A stretch of 64,000 nt of DNA from Thelonectria olida. Its lineage: Eukaryota > Ascomycota > Sordariomycetes > Hypocreales > Nectriaceae. The position numbers and the translations under genes are program-made. Below, one piece after another: positions 32,943 through 43,763 of this stretch (positions are counted from its first letter, which is position 1; each line of letters opens with the position of its first letter). The notes under the pieces were generated by a model, which was not told the DNA's origin, did not search any database, and saw only the letters and a program-made list of their open reading frames with translations. Where the stretch lies: the NCBI GenBank assembly GCA_020736575.1, contig JAGPYM010000025.1, forward strand, positions 62,001 through 126,000, given 5' to 3'.

Positions 32943-35900
32943 ATGGTCCGGGCCAGGAAAAAAACCAAGGGCGAGTGGGAAAAACACAAGGAGCACATTT
33001 GCTTTCTGTATCTGGAGGAAAACCAGACTCTTGAGCAACTCATCTACCACATGTCAAAATATCATGACTTTGTCGCCACAAAACCCCAATTTGTGCGCAA
33101 ACTGGACAGCTGGGGGATGCGAAAGTATGCCACCAAGGAAGCCTGGGAGCAAGCTCACATCCTCGTTCAGAAACGAAAGTTGGACGGCAGGGATTCGGAA
33201 CTTTCCATTCATGGCAAGCTCATCTCAAACAAAAGGATGAAGAAGGAACTGGCAAGGTACCCCAAGAATCGCTGGAGTCCCCCCCCAAGGTCAACGAACG
33301 AACCCTTTAACATTCGAACACCGCCCTCCACTCTGGATCTCTGCAACACAGAGATGACCTTCGCAAGGATGCCCTCGTTTCGATTTCAAGACTCTCTGGA
33401 GGACCTCAGTAAGTGTTGAGCGAGTCGACCTATGCTTTTCTTTATGCCTTAATCGCTAACGCTTAGTAGTGTCCTCGGCTAGCGCAGGGACCCTGACCAT
33501 CAACTTGCCCAACGCAGTCACAGACGGAGACATTTCCGAGCTTATTAAAATGTCACTTAGGAGTGAATTCTTCCAACATCAATCAAGAGGACCACAAACT
33601 ACGTCTTGCCTCCCCGCACTACTCTCTCGCCTGGAAAGCTCAATCGCAGTCCCACCAAACAGGAACAAGCCCCAAGGATTCCGGAAGGTAGTCCAGTCAA
33701 ATCCCTTCATCCGGTTGCTGTTACACTTTATGTACCTCATTTCCAATGGCCTCTTGGACTTTGAGGCACGCAACAATCTACTGCAACTGATTGTGAAAAG
33801 CGGGAATGTTCAACTTCTTTTACAAATCCTCAAACTCGGAACGCCGACTGCTCGAATAATTGCATCACAACTCCTCCTCTGCGCTGTTTTTATCCAGGAT
33901 GCTGGCCTGGTTCGAGCACTGCTCGAGAATGGAGCCAACCCCGACAGCGCACACGCTACCACGTGGGTTTCTGACCAGATGTCTTACGGGGACAGGGCAC
34001 TTCAAGTGGCGATCAAACTCAAAAACACCCCAATCATCAAGCTCTTGGTCGACCATCGGGCAGATCCGGATCCGGTAGACAAGTACCCCCTATTATCTAA
34101 AAACATTCCGCTCCATCTTGCTGTCAACTTCGCAAATGAGGCTGCAGCTCAGGCACTGCTTGATGCTGGCGCAGATGGGAACCTCGTTTTGACCAGCTCA
34201 GCCCTCCAGCTGGCGACTTTCAACGGAGATCGGTCCATGGTCGAGTTATTAGTCAACAAGGGACACGCCGATGTTAAGTTCTCAAACAGCACCCAGCCCG
34301 GACATTTTAAATATTTATTGTTGCCAGGCTCAGAAGCTTGGATATACTCATTCATGACTCCGATTCAAATTGCCTCTCGTCGAGGCAATCTTGAGCTGGT
34401 TCGGTTCCTATTGAAGGCAGAGTCGGATGTAAATGCCCATCCAACATGTTGCAAGTTTGTCGCTGAAGTCGACAATATAATAGGGCGCATGCTACCATTC
34501 AACAACGATACCATTGGGACAGTATTTGGGGCTGGCCTTCCAACGGATATATACGGAACACCATTACATCAGGCTGTGATCGTCGACAACCTCGACATGG
34601 TGAGACTACTCTTGGATGCGGGCGCTGACCCCAACACGAAACATCCGTCAACCAGAACCGCTCTCCAAGCGGCGTGTTCTATACCTAATTGCGAGATTGC
34701 GAGGTTACTTCTTCTACGTGGAGCGGATGTCAATTCTCCAAACCCATGTCCAGGCGGAGGAACCGCCCTTCAGATGGCAATAAAGTCTCGGGAACCAGAA
34801 CTTATTGATCTGTTGCTGGCATGGGATTCCGATATTAACGCTCCTCCAAGCCCTGTCAATGGTCGGACAGCGATGCAAATGGCGGCAGAAACTGGGAATA
34901 TCGATCTCTTCTTCCGTTTAGAGAAAGCAGGCGGGCTTATCAACGCCCCACAGGCGAGACACGGTGGCATTACCTGCCTTCAGGCTGCAGCTTCGTCCAG
35001 GAACATGACGCTTGTAAATCATTGTCTGAAGCTTGGAGAGGATCTTGATGCGCCTGCAGTACCGGGGGGTAGGACGGCCATACAAGCGGCAATCGAGGAA
35101 GGCCATTTGGACTTAGCCCTGGATCTGACCAGCGCAGGAGAGATCGTATTGGATAGAGCTGGAGGGGGAATACCCCTACTTACCTCGGCCATTTCTCACA
35201 GCGACAACCCCTTTTTCGACCATCTCTTTGACTTTCTCCTACTTTTTGGGGGCCCCGATCCCCCGGGCCATCCCTCTCCCCTTTCGAAGGCGATCAAGAT
35301 GGAGTCGATTGACATAGTGAACCGTCTGTTGTTGGCGGGAGCTAATGTTAATAGACCGTCCTACACACTCCCACAATGGCCCAGTGAGGATGGCTCTGAT
35401 GACGATGGTGATGACTTTGATGATTATGATGACGGCTATTATGACGAAAAGAAATCAGCACCGCTTTCTCTCGCAAGCAGACTTGGAAATGTTGAGTTGG
35501 TTCGTATCCTTGTCAATGCTGGAGCTAACATCGATCATTCTTTGCCCGTCTGCCTTCCCCTTCATCAAGCAATCGAACATAAACAATTGGATGCCATCCG
35601 ATATCTCCTTTCTCGGAAGGCCGATCCAAATCGATTAGATTATCGAAGTGGCAAGTCAGCGCTCCATGAGCTTCTCGATTGGTATGGAGACTCCTCTGAT
35701 TTGGAAATACTTGAGCTTCTCATCTCTCATGGAGCTCATGTAAAGAGACCTTGGGGGTTCTCTACGATCGTGCATATGACGCAGGGTTGAGCGGTGAAGT
35801 TGCAGAAAGTACTTTCTCGGTCCTTCTCAAAGCTAGAGCCCATGACAAACCTTCCGATTCTGACGATTCCGACGATTCCGACGATTCCGACGATTCCGAC

Positions 35901-36500
35901 GATTCCGACGAATCACCTTTTGTTGTCGCCATGATGGTGGGCGATGAAGGAAGCATCGTGAGGATGCTGATTGATGCCGGGGTTGATGTAAATGCTCCTT
36001 CCGTAACAAACCCGCTCCAGCATGCTATTATATACGAAAACTGGAGAGTGGTGGACATGTTACTTGAAGCTGGCGCAAACATCAATGCCCCCGCAGGGTC
36101 AATGTATCCTTGGAGGACGGCGCTTCAAGCGGCGACTGAAAAGAGGAATCTCCCACTAGTTCGAGACTTGATTCAACGAGGTGCAGACGTAAACGGCTCA
36201 CCAGCTCGAAGTTTTGGCGCCACAGCTTTGCAGCTGGCAGCCATCAACGGTGATTTTGCAACTCTTATCTTGCTCCTTGAGAGGGGGGCGGACATTAATG
36301 CTGCAGGCGCGCCATCGAGCGGAAGAACGGCGCTTGAAGGCGCTGCAGAGCACGGCCGACTGGATATGGTTCATTTCTTGCTGGAAAACGACAAAGATGG
36401 TAAGACTATTGAGGCGCGATGTAAGCAGGCTGCACAATACGCTGAGAAAGAGAGCCATCATGCCATTGCGGCTATTCTTCGAGCCTGGAAACGTCCATGA
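32943..36500 (+). CDS. Clr5-domain ankyrin-repeat protein, apparent frameshift
   Basis: The ATG at 32943 is in a strong context (CACCATGG). Exon 1 (32943..33408) encodes a Clr5 domain (WEKHKEHICFLYLEENQTLE, then FVRKLDSWGMRKY), an N-terminal module of fungal ankyrin and signalling proteins. A 58-nt intron (33409..33466) joins in phase 1 to a long ankyrin array: about 15 repeats to position 35750 (for example GTPLHQAVIVDNLDMVRLL) and 5 more to the stop at 36500 (RTALQAATEKRNLPLVRDL). The second set is one frame over. No intron fits; adding one G to the G5 run at 35753-35757 would give a continuous array, so this is a real frameshift or a sequencing error in a homopolymer. A (DSD)n acidic insert lies at 35862-35906. 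Function unknown; ankyrins bind proteins. Confidence 0.8.
35862..35906 (+). repeat. In-frame 9-bp minisatellite, five units
   Basis: Five perfect copies of GACGATTCC, each coding Asp-Asp-Ser, inside the ankyrin gene between repeats. Copy number may vary between strains without changing frame. Confidence 0.95.
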
Positions 36501-37725
36501 TGGCGAGAGCTGGGATAAAGGAGAATTTCGTTTGGTTTCAATTTGATGTTGATTTGACAACCGTCCTTGGGTTTTAGTTATTGCATTGTGCATTGGTAAT
36601 TTGGTATCCTGAGACGAATCTCAAGTGAGCGTCGGCTCAGTCTCTCATCAGCCCCCATCAGCCACAAAAGTTTCGCGTGATTTCAAAAACCCTACGAAAA
36701 AAACAGCATTTTCCTACCTGAACAATTAGTCCCCCTATCTAGATATAAAAAAAAATCTAAAGTAATAGTTTTATAGAAAATTACTTAAAGTTAGCTATAT
36801 CTTTTTTCTAGAAGCTAATAATAAGATTTAAGGTCTATAGAAATTACTTGAAGTAAAATATGGATTGTATTTATAAACCTATTCCCTATAATCCCAAATG
36901 AAGCCATCGCAACAAGATAGCCCTTAAGGCAGCCCTCACGCAACTACCCCTCGCAACAGCTCTCGCAATAGCTCTCGCAACAGCTAGCTCTTCCCACAGC
37001 TCTTATAATAATAGCTAGCCTTTCCAAGAGCTCTTGCAACAAAAGCTAGCCTTTCCAATAGCTAGCAGAAAGCAGCCAGCAGGTCTCACAGACAACCTAG
37101 CTTTCCAAGCAGCCAGTAGCTAGCAGCAACTAGCAGGTCTCCTACAAAGGCTTTTTAATCAAGAATAGTCGCTCTTTAACTTGGTCAGAAGCTCCAGCTT
37201 CGCTCAGACTTTGTTGCATTGGCATGGGGTATTTTACCTACATACAACTCCATCACTTGCCTTCAGTCTGGGGTAATTTCATTCCGACTCAGCGTTTAAA
37301 CGAGTATCAGGTCCATCGGAGATACAGCGGAAAACTCCTCAGCGGTTTCAACGGCACCCGCTATGGAGAAGCGCCAGAAGTGACAGACCCATTTGATATC
37401 AGACCCTGTAACTCCCTCTTGGTCATAAAACCCATCTATCGGCCTAATGAGCAGTGGAAACCGGGATCCCTTGACTACGAACACAGAATCCCCTATATCA
37501 GCCGCAGAAGGGACAAGCGCAATACGTCCAGGATCGAGAAGACAACAAAAGCAAAATGTAGAATGCCTTATGGGCCCAGCCAAATGGAAAGTATTTAACA
37601 CCCTCACTCGTCATCAACATGACGGTGAAGCCCTCTATTTTGACACCAACTTGAGTCATACACCTGAATGCCGTGTGTAGACAACCAAGCAACACTAGAC
37701 CTACCACCGGGATCAAGAACTGAAC
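36501..37725. repeat. AT-rich and AGCTAG-rich relic DNA, no gene
   Basis: 36720-36890 is AT-rich (TTTTATAGAAAATTACTT style). 36895-37150 is a scrambled low-complexity stretch built from AGCTAG, CTCGCAACAGCT, CTAGCCTTTCCAA and AGCAGCCAGCAGGTCTC units, each occurring two or more times. It resembles the stretch at 57220-57330. Probably remnants of a degenerate repeat. The ORF at 37224-37598 has no domain. Confidence 0.5.
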
Positions 37726-38772
37726 ATGGCTACGCTACAAAAAGTCGCAATTGCAGGAGTAAGTGGTTCAGATCGCGAAAACTGCTGAGGGTCAATGTTT
37801 ACTAAGCCGGGCTGAAGGGCTCTGGTAATATCGGGACAGTAGCCGTCAAGCATCTCATAGCTTCCGGCTTTGACGTAACCGCTCTGCAGAGGCCATTGTC
37901 TACCGCTACGTTTCCCGAGGGCGTCGGGATCAAAAGGGTCGTCTACGACTCCTTCGACTCGTGGAGGGAAGCTCTCGAGGGACAAGATGTGGTCATCTCG
38001 TTCCTCGTCCCGCCGGCGACCGAGTGGCAAAACCTGGCAGCGGATGCTGCTGTCGCTGCCAAGGTGAAACGTTTCATCCCTTCCGAATGGGGTATGAACA
38101 CGACGATTCTCGGCAATACAATCTTCAGCCGTCTGCTGTCCGACAAAAAAGCAACACAAGATCATTTACGCAGGTTATCCGAGGAGAACGAGTTCTTCTC
38201 GTGGACAGGCATATCCACCGGATTGTGGTTTGACTGGGTACGTTGATTTCGGCTCTTGTGAATTTGAACAGGTCAAAAAGATCAGTGTTGAGAGAATAAT
38301 TACTGATGGGTAGTTCATGCAGGGACTTGAAAACCTCTCGCTTGGCTTCGACAAGAAACATCGAACCGCCGAAATCGCCGACTCTGGCAACGAGAAGTTC
38401 CAGGTGACCAACCTCAGCTTTATAGCCAAAGTCATCGCCAAGGTCTTGAGAAACCCTAATGAGACAGCGAATAGGTATATCAGAATTGCCTCATTCAACA
38501 TCTCCCAGAACGAGATTCTCGCCCTAGCAGATGAAATATCTGATGAGCAGTGGACACCGAAGGTTTACAAGGTCGCTGAAGCCCAGAAGACTGCCGAGCA
38601 CGCCCTGAGCATTGGGGATTTTGATAGCGCATTCTACCCCTTGCTGCACGGCCGATTATTGAGGGACGGCGCTGGTCTGGCTCTCAAGCCAGGCGAGAAC
38701 TTTGCGACTGAGGTGCTGGGGCTCTTGGACGAAGAGCCAGCTGACGCTATTGGGGCCTGGCTTGGGACATAA
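37726..38772 (+). CDS. NmrA-like / isoflavone-reductase-type NAD(P)-binding protein
   Basis: join(37726..37758,37818..38237,38314..38772), 303 aa. A tiny first exon supplies the start of the Rossmann fold, and splicing creates the dinucleotide motif KVAIAGGSGNIGTVAV. Further landmarks: ALQRP after strand 2 (NADP-type), DVVISFLVPP, the family hallmark KRFIPSEWGMNT, and FSWTGISTGLWFDW before the substrate region. No active-site Lys of true isoflavone reductases could be assigned. Such fungal proteins act as small-molecule reductases or redox sensors. Both introns match in phase 0. Strong support for the structure; the substrate is unknown. Confidence 0.88.
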
Positions 38773-39698
38773 CAGGGTGGGACTGGACAGCAGGAGAGGA
38801 ATGGAAGTGTCAGAAACTCTTGCATCATGTTCATTTGTTTCCTCGATTTTCACTGGCGGGTCCTAATGTCTGCTGGTAGTTTTCCAAGTACATTCTATCA
38901 GAAAAATATCTCTAATGCCGTGTCGCTCTCCTCGGGGACCAGAGCGCCCAACTATGCTCTTTAGGCACGATGTGTGAGGGCTAATTCTGTCGTCTCGCCT
39001 TCGCCTACTGGGCACTTTCCAACATTGGCATACTCCTTTCGCACCCCCCGTTGTCCGATATGCCGCTCGTGCCTATATATGGCACTATGTCTGTTCATTT
39101 CTGTAGGCCCAGGGGGCTCGGAACGCTTCCGACAGTTGCGAATTCAGTTTGCTGGGCTAACTGGTCAGCTTATTTGTTCTGCTGCCGAACATCCCGACCG
39201 TTAATTGAAACGTGCACTGCTTCGTCTCGATTAAGCCCACCTTGACCCGAGATAACCTAGTCTGGAAGGTTATTTCAGTGGGTAGGTTAACTGAAGTTGT
39301 TGTTTCAATACCCTTGTCGGGTCAACTAAGCTTGCATGTTTGCCCATAATGGGAGTTTTGGCCGAATAAGGTAGGATTCCAAGACTTCGGAGAATTAACC
39401 GATTGGAGCAGCTTGTTTCTCCTTCCCAAATGCAGGTGACGGCTCGTACCCTCCGTACAGGAGGTTTCATCCATGGATCATCCATGAGGGTTTGTCGTGT
39501 TTAGAGTGTTAATACCTATCAGATATCTTAAGAAGCCTACTAAGCATCTCCTGCAAGTGAGTATAAGTATCGGTTCTTGCCGATAGACGTGCATGTCTTG
39601 GACATTGTTTTTCCCTATCCTCGGTCTCGTATCTCTCCTTCGCTTCCTGCGTACAACAGCCGAATTCTATTGGCACATTACTGAAGCACTGAGCCATT
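38773..39698. other. Intergenic, no gene recognised
   Basis: About 0.9 kb without coding content. It includes the promoter of the secreted HExxH protein, with a CT-rich leader at 39600-39690. Confidence 0.5.
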
Positions 39699-40235
39699 AT
39701 GCGTTTGTCTCTTCTTTCTTTCGTCTGGCTTTACGCCTGCCTCGCCTCGGCGACCATAACCTGGTCGTTGCAGAGAGTCTCCAACCCCACGTCAGACCAG
39801 TCCGACGCCTACACTCGAATTACAAGCGCCATGAACTTGGCAGTGGCTCGATACAACAGACTGGCCTCTCGCGCAAGCAAGACCATCACGGTCCAGTACG
39901 TGCCCGGTGTGGCCACCGCGGACGGCAATTTCAATGGCGCCATCCGATTCGGCTCCAATCGTTCGTACATGAATGAGCGAACTGCGCTTCACGAGATTTC
40001 CCACACCCTCGGCATCGGCCAAACGCAGAGCTTTACTAATAGGTGCGCCGCTAACAACTGGCCGACGGCAACACCTCTCCTTCGATCGTGGGACGGCTCG
40101 TCTGCGGTGATCAACTGCGGAGGAGGCCACATATGGCCTTATGGCCTCAATTACGACAACGAGTGGAGCGAGTCAAATGCGAACAGACACTGTCAGTTGA
40201 TCAACGCCATGCTGGTTGATGGTCTGGCGAACTGA
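39699..40235 (+). CDS. Small secreted HExxH metallopeptidase-like protein
   Basis: Intronless, 178 aa. The N-terminal signal peptide RLSLLSFVWLYACLASA is followed directly by the mature domain. The motif ERTALHEISHTLGIG has the zincin signature HExxH plus the downstream Gly, and the spacing toward a third ligand recalls metzincins, although no third His at the exact HExxHxxGxxH position is seen (it is Thr/Gln in IGQTQ). Cys residues at RCAANN, INCGG and RHCQL suggest two disulfides. Similar fungal proteins are small, secreted and often annotated as hypothetical or as linked to ricin-B lectin domains. Possible roles include host-protein cleavage or scavenging, inferred only. Between two other genes for non-homologous functions; no cluster evident. 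Confidence 0.75.
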   Translation: MRLSLLSFVWLYACLASATITWSLQRVSNPTSDQSDAYTRITSAMNLAVARYNRLASRASKTITVQYVPGVATADGNFNGAIRFGSNRSYMNERTALHEISHTLGIGQTQSFTNRCAANNWPTATPLLRSWDGSSAVINCGGGHIWPYGLNYDNEWSESNANRHCQLINAMLVDGLAN

Positions 40236-42437
40236 GGTCCTTTGAAGGAGTCGGGACGTTGTAAACTTGTAATCAACGATAGCTCTGCTGGACGGGATGT
40301 GCTCTGCATGTGGTGCACTAGGTGCTTGGAAAGAGGAAGCAAGTAATTGTTGAGTATTTTACACCGAGCCGACCCATATTTACTTCGTATATATTTCAAG
40401 ACGAGGCTTATTTCCTCTCTTACACTCGAATGGCTCAAAATTTGCATTTCCATCTTCGACGTAGATCTTAAGAAGGGGAACCGTTGTCAGGTCAGATAGA
40501 CACTCTAGCGTTTAGAATCCTCTCTTTTTTGGTCACTGTAGAAGCGTTGGGTCTTAAAAATCCCAAAAACGCGAAAAAAAAAAAGAGAAAAAAAAACCTG
40601 TCTATTTTTGCCCTTGTATATGCCAGCAACTTGCCCTTGGGGGGGGGGGGGGGGCGGACAGCTTATTCATTAGAGCCCTCTCTCACGCCATTATGTGTAC
40701 ATAGTCGGCATACTGAAGCGGGCTTTCTGCCGGCTGGTGGTATTTGACCGCTGATTCCACAGTGAAATTATTGAAGGCGCAAAGCAGGAACGTTTCTTTC
40801 TAACAAATGACACAACACCACTCCTGACATTGCTTGGGGGCTTACACGGATAAGGTATCAGCAGCTCAAGTTACAAGTGGGCCAAATCTTGATCACTTCG
40901 GACCCAGAAACGCACTTCCTTCTCTGGCTTGTTGACTTAACATTTTAGTTTATGCAGAGATGCAACCCCTCACCTTCTACAACCACCGCCTAAACCTCAC
41001 TTGAACTACTTCTCGTGCAAACAGGTAAGAAAACCTGTTTTCTCTGCCAGGACTTCATAGTACATCATTTATTCATGATGAGTGTGTCTGCTAATCAGCC
41101 ATCGAAAGCCTATCCTTCGTGGATGCCAGTGACTTGTTCAATGTCCACTGCACGCAAGCAACATGAGCTTCTACTTTTGAGGCCCCGTCGACACGACCGT
41201 TTAAAGTTAGTTAACTGGGAGTCTTCTTAGCTCGACGGAATTGACCCAAGAGTAGCATCTTATAGCTCATGTAACGTCACGATGGGGGGTAGTCCGGAGG
41301 ATACGGGACCGCCAGGTAGTATAGATGCTAGAACACGTTTTATGACGGTTCGGAAGGTAAACGGCTCATATGCCGCGACATAAAATACTAGTCAGAAGAG
41401 GTGATGCAAAATTAGATGAGTATTTGTCCAAATTAGCAACCCTGAGTTAACTGCTGGCGCTAAGAAGCATCCGTTTGGACTTGTGCAGTACTCGCGTTCG
41501 GGCCCGGATAAAGCTGCAGAGAATCCGAGGAGCTCACGCTATGCCAGCCGCGGGAACGAAGGAGGTTTCCGAGTTAGACAGTCCAATATTTTACACCAGG
41601 TATGCAATTACAATCTGACGCCGAAGCGGTAACTTCCCGAATCACCAATGAGATCATCACTCTGCCAGCGGTTCCTTGCATGAGTGCGCGGACTCTCAAT
41701 TCCAGCAAGCCCTTCAAGGTACTGAACTCTAAATGTCTCTCCCCGCACGTGAAGCTTGGTATGTATTGGAAGATGCAACTTTGTCTGGACTATGGTAGAA
41801 AGCTGCAAGGGAGTTTGTGCAAATTGAACTCGTTATTTTCTACCGCTCTTTGCTTCTAAACAATGGTGACTCTTGCACTTTACTCGCCTGAGATGTTTAG
41901 CGAGTTTGGGTTTATTGCAATTGGGAGAAAATCAGAACCTAGCACCCGTCTCTTTTGTCGACCCTTTACCAGACTGAATAGTTCTCATGATGATATCTTT
42001 GCCAGCAATAATGATAGTGCAGATGAGATGAATCACACTATGGGTCGTTGGTCACGACCTATCGGTCGTTAATGCCCCTCACTCGAACGCGGTCACCTTC
42101 CGCATTGAGAGGTAGCTTCAGCTTGAGTGTATGGGAGCGAAAGTTCCATGATTGGCGTTACATCTCCGACGTTACATCCCGGACGTTGAGCCTTATTCAG
42201 CAGCTCACAATCGGCCACGTCTTTATCTATTTGCAGCTTCCCAGTGTGGAGGGCCTTTTGTGAGATCGCTAGTGCTAGATATGCAATATTTACATTCCAT
42301 ACGATTCATTGCGCGGCACGCAGACTAACTGCCAAGGATGATAGTGGGTATAAGAGCGCGCGATTGACATTCCTGTCTCACTCGAGCTGCGGACCTACCT
42401 ATCCTCTTCCTTTGTTCTTCTCGGCTTGACTGAAACA
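40236..42437. other. Intergenic, no gene recognised
   Basis: 2.2 kb with no supported gene. It contains A-rich runs at 40574-40597 and a 16-base G run. Small open frames at 41015-41230, 41602-41859 and 42048-42263 have no recognisable content. The last 150 bp act as the carboxypeptidase leader (CT-rich). Confidence 0.45.
40639..40654. repeat. Homopolymer of 16 G
   Basis: Uninterrupted G16, preceded by A10 and A9 runs about 50 bp upstream. Length is likely to be unreliable in any assembly and may be polymorphic. Could form a G-quadruplex. Confidence 0.95.
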
Positions 42438-43763
42438 ATGAAGATTTTCCGCCTCTGGGGGCTCGTTGCCCTTGCTCTCACCTCCGTCACTTCAGGATGC
42501 CTCCTACCTGAAGAACGCGAGGATGGTGGGATGAAGAGAGTCGTCCGTCGCCAGTCGAGCAATGGAACGCCAATTGGCACAGGCGACCGATTCAATGCCG
42601 GTGCAACAGCGCCACGAGGACTGGGAACGCAGTCCACCACCTTCAGCACCCTGTTGAATGTCAAAGAGATTAAGAGCGGTCTGCAAGGCCTCGTGAACAC
42701 GTACGGAATTTCAACCTTCACGACCCCGTACAAGACCTACGAGGGCGCTACTGTCCTTGGTGCCAAGGTTGGAGGGACCGGAGGTACTTGCAACAACGCT
42801 TACCGTGTCTATTTCAACGGCAACATCCACGCGCGGGAGCGCGGATCCATGGATAGCGTGCTCTACTTCGTCTCGGATCTGTTGTATGCAAACAAGAACA
42901 ACGTCGGCCTGACGTACGGCTCCAAGACGTACACCAACGCTCAAGTCAAGACGGCTCTGTCGGCCGGAATTGTCTTTATCCCGCTGAGCAACCCCGACGG
43001 TGTGGCGTACGATCAGTCAACCAACAGCTGCTGGCGCAAGAACCGCAACCCCAACTCAGGCTCATCTGTCGGCGTAGACTTGAACCGCAACTTCGACTTC
43101 CTCTGGGACTTTAAAAAGCTCTTCGCAACCAGCGTGCAGTCTAGCGTCGGCTCGACCTCGCCCAGCTCGGAGACGTATCACGGCACCAGCGCCTTCTCGG
43201 AACCCGAGACGAAGAACATCAAGTGGGTGTTTGACACATACTCCAAGATCCGCTGGTTTGTCGACCTGCACTCGTACGCCGGCGACGTGCTCTACAGTTG
43301 GGGCAGCGACGAGAACCAATCCAAATACCCCTACATGAGCTTCCTTAACAGCACTTACAACGGTGTTCGCGGCATCCTCTCCGACGCGCCAGGCTCTGGC
43401 TCCGGCTACGGCGAGTACACGCCCAAGACCGAGTGGGACGCTAACCTCGCTGCTGCCCAACGCATGACCTCTGCCATGACCGCTGGTGGCGGCCGCTCCT
43501 ATACGGCGATGCAGTCGTCTGACCTATATCCTACTTCCGGGGCCAGCGACGACTACGCCTACTCGCGGCACTTTGCTAACAGCAACAACAACCTTGTTCA
43601 TGCGTACACGGTTGAGTTTGGGTTTGGTAACAACGCAGCGTCTTGTCCATTTTATCCTACAGTTTCCCAGTATAACTCTAACCTGAAGGCAACTAGTGCT
43701 GGATTTATGGAGTTATTGTTAGCTGCCGTTGACTTGGGACTTGGAGATGCCACAGTGTGTTAA
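42438..43763 (+). CDS. Secreted zinc carboxypeptidase, peptidase family M14
   Basis: 441 aa from the ATG at 42438 (an upstream in-frame ATG at 42426 is less likely). Signal peptide: FRLWGLVALALTSVTSGC. A propeptide with a KR/RR site follows (KRVVRRQ). Catalytic landmarks in order: zinc-binding His and Glu in NGNIHARERGS, PLSNPDGVAYD, NRNP, VDLNRNFDFLWD, third zinc ligand His in FVDLHSYAGDVLYSW, substrate Tyr region, and catalytic Glu in YTVEFGFG. The HARER variant keeps H-x-R-E but lacks the Trp of the usual HAREW. Intronless. It removes C-terminal residues from peptides outside the cell, complementing the M28 aminopeptidase in this window. Confidence 0.93.
   Translation: MKIFRLWGLVALALTSVTSGCLLPEEREDGGMKRVVRRQSSNGTPIGTGDRFNAGATAPRGLGTQSTTFSTLLNVKEIKSGLQGLVNTYGISTFTTPYKTYEGATVLGAKVGGTGGTCNNAYRVYFNGNIHARERGSMDSVLYFVSDLLYANKNNVGLTYGSKTYTNAQVKTALSAGIVFIPLSNPDGVAYDQSTNSCWRKNRNPNSGSSVGVDLNRNFDFLWDFKKLFATSVQSSVGSTSPSSETYHGTSAFSEPETKNIKWVFDTYSKIRWFVDLHSYAGDVLYSWGSDENQSKYPYMSFLNSTYNGVRGILSDAPGSGSGYGEYTPKTEWDANLAAAQRMTSAMTAGGGRSYTAMQSSDLYPTSGASDDYAYSRHFANSNNNLVHAYTVEFGFGNNAASCPFYPTVSQYNSNLKATSAGFMELLLAAVDLGLGDATVC

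Noticed and set aside
37224..37598. Plus-strand open frame of 124 codons after the AGCTAG-rich region
   Set aside because: No recognisable domain; adjacent to degenerate repeats.
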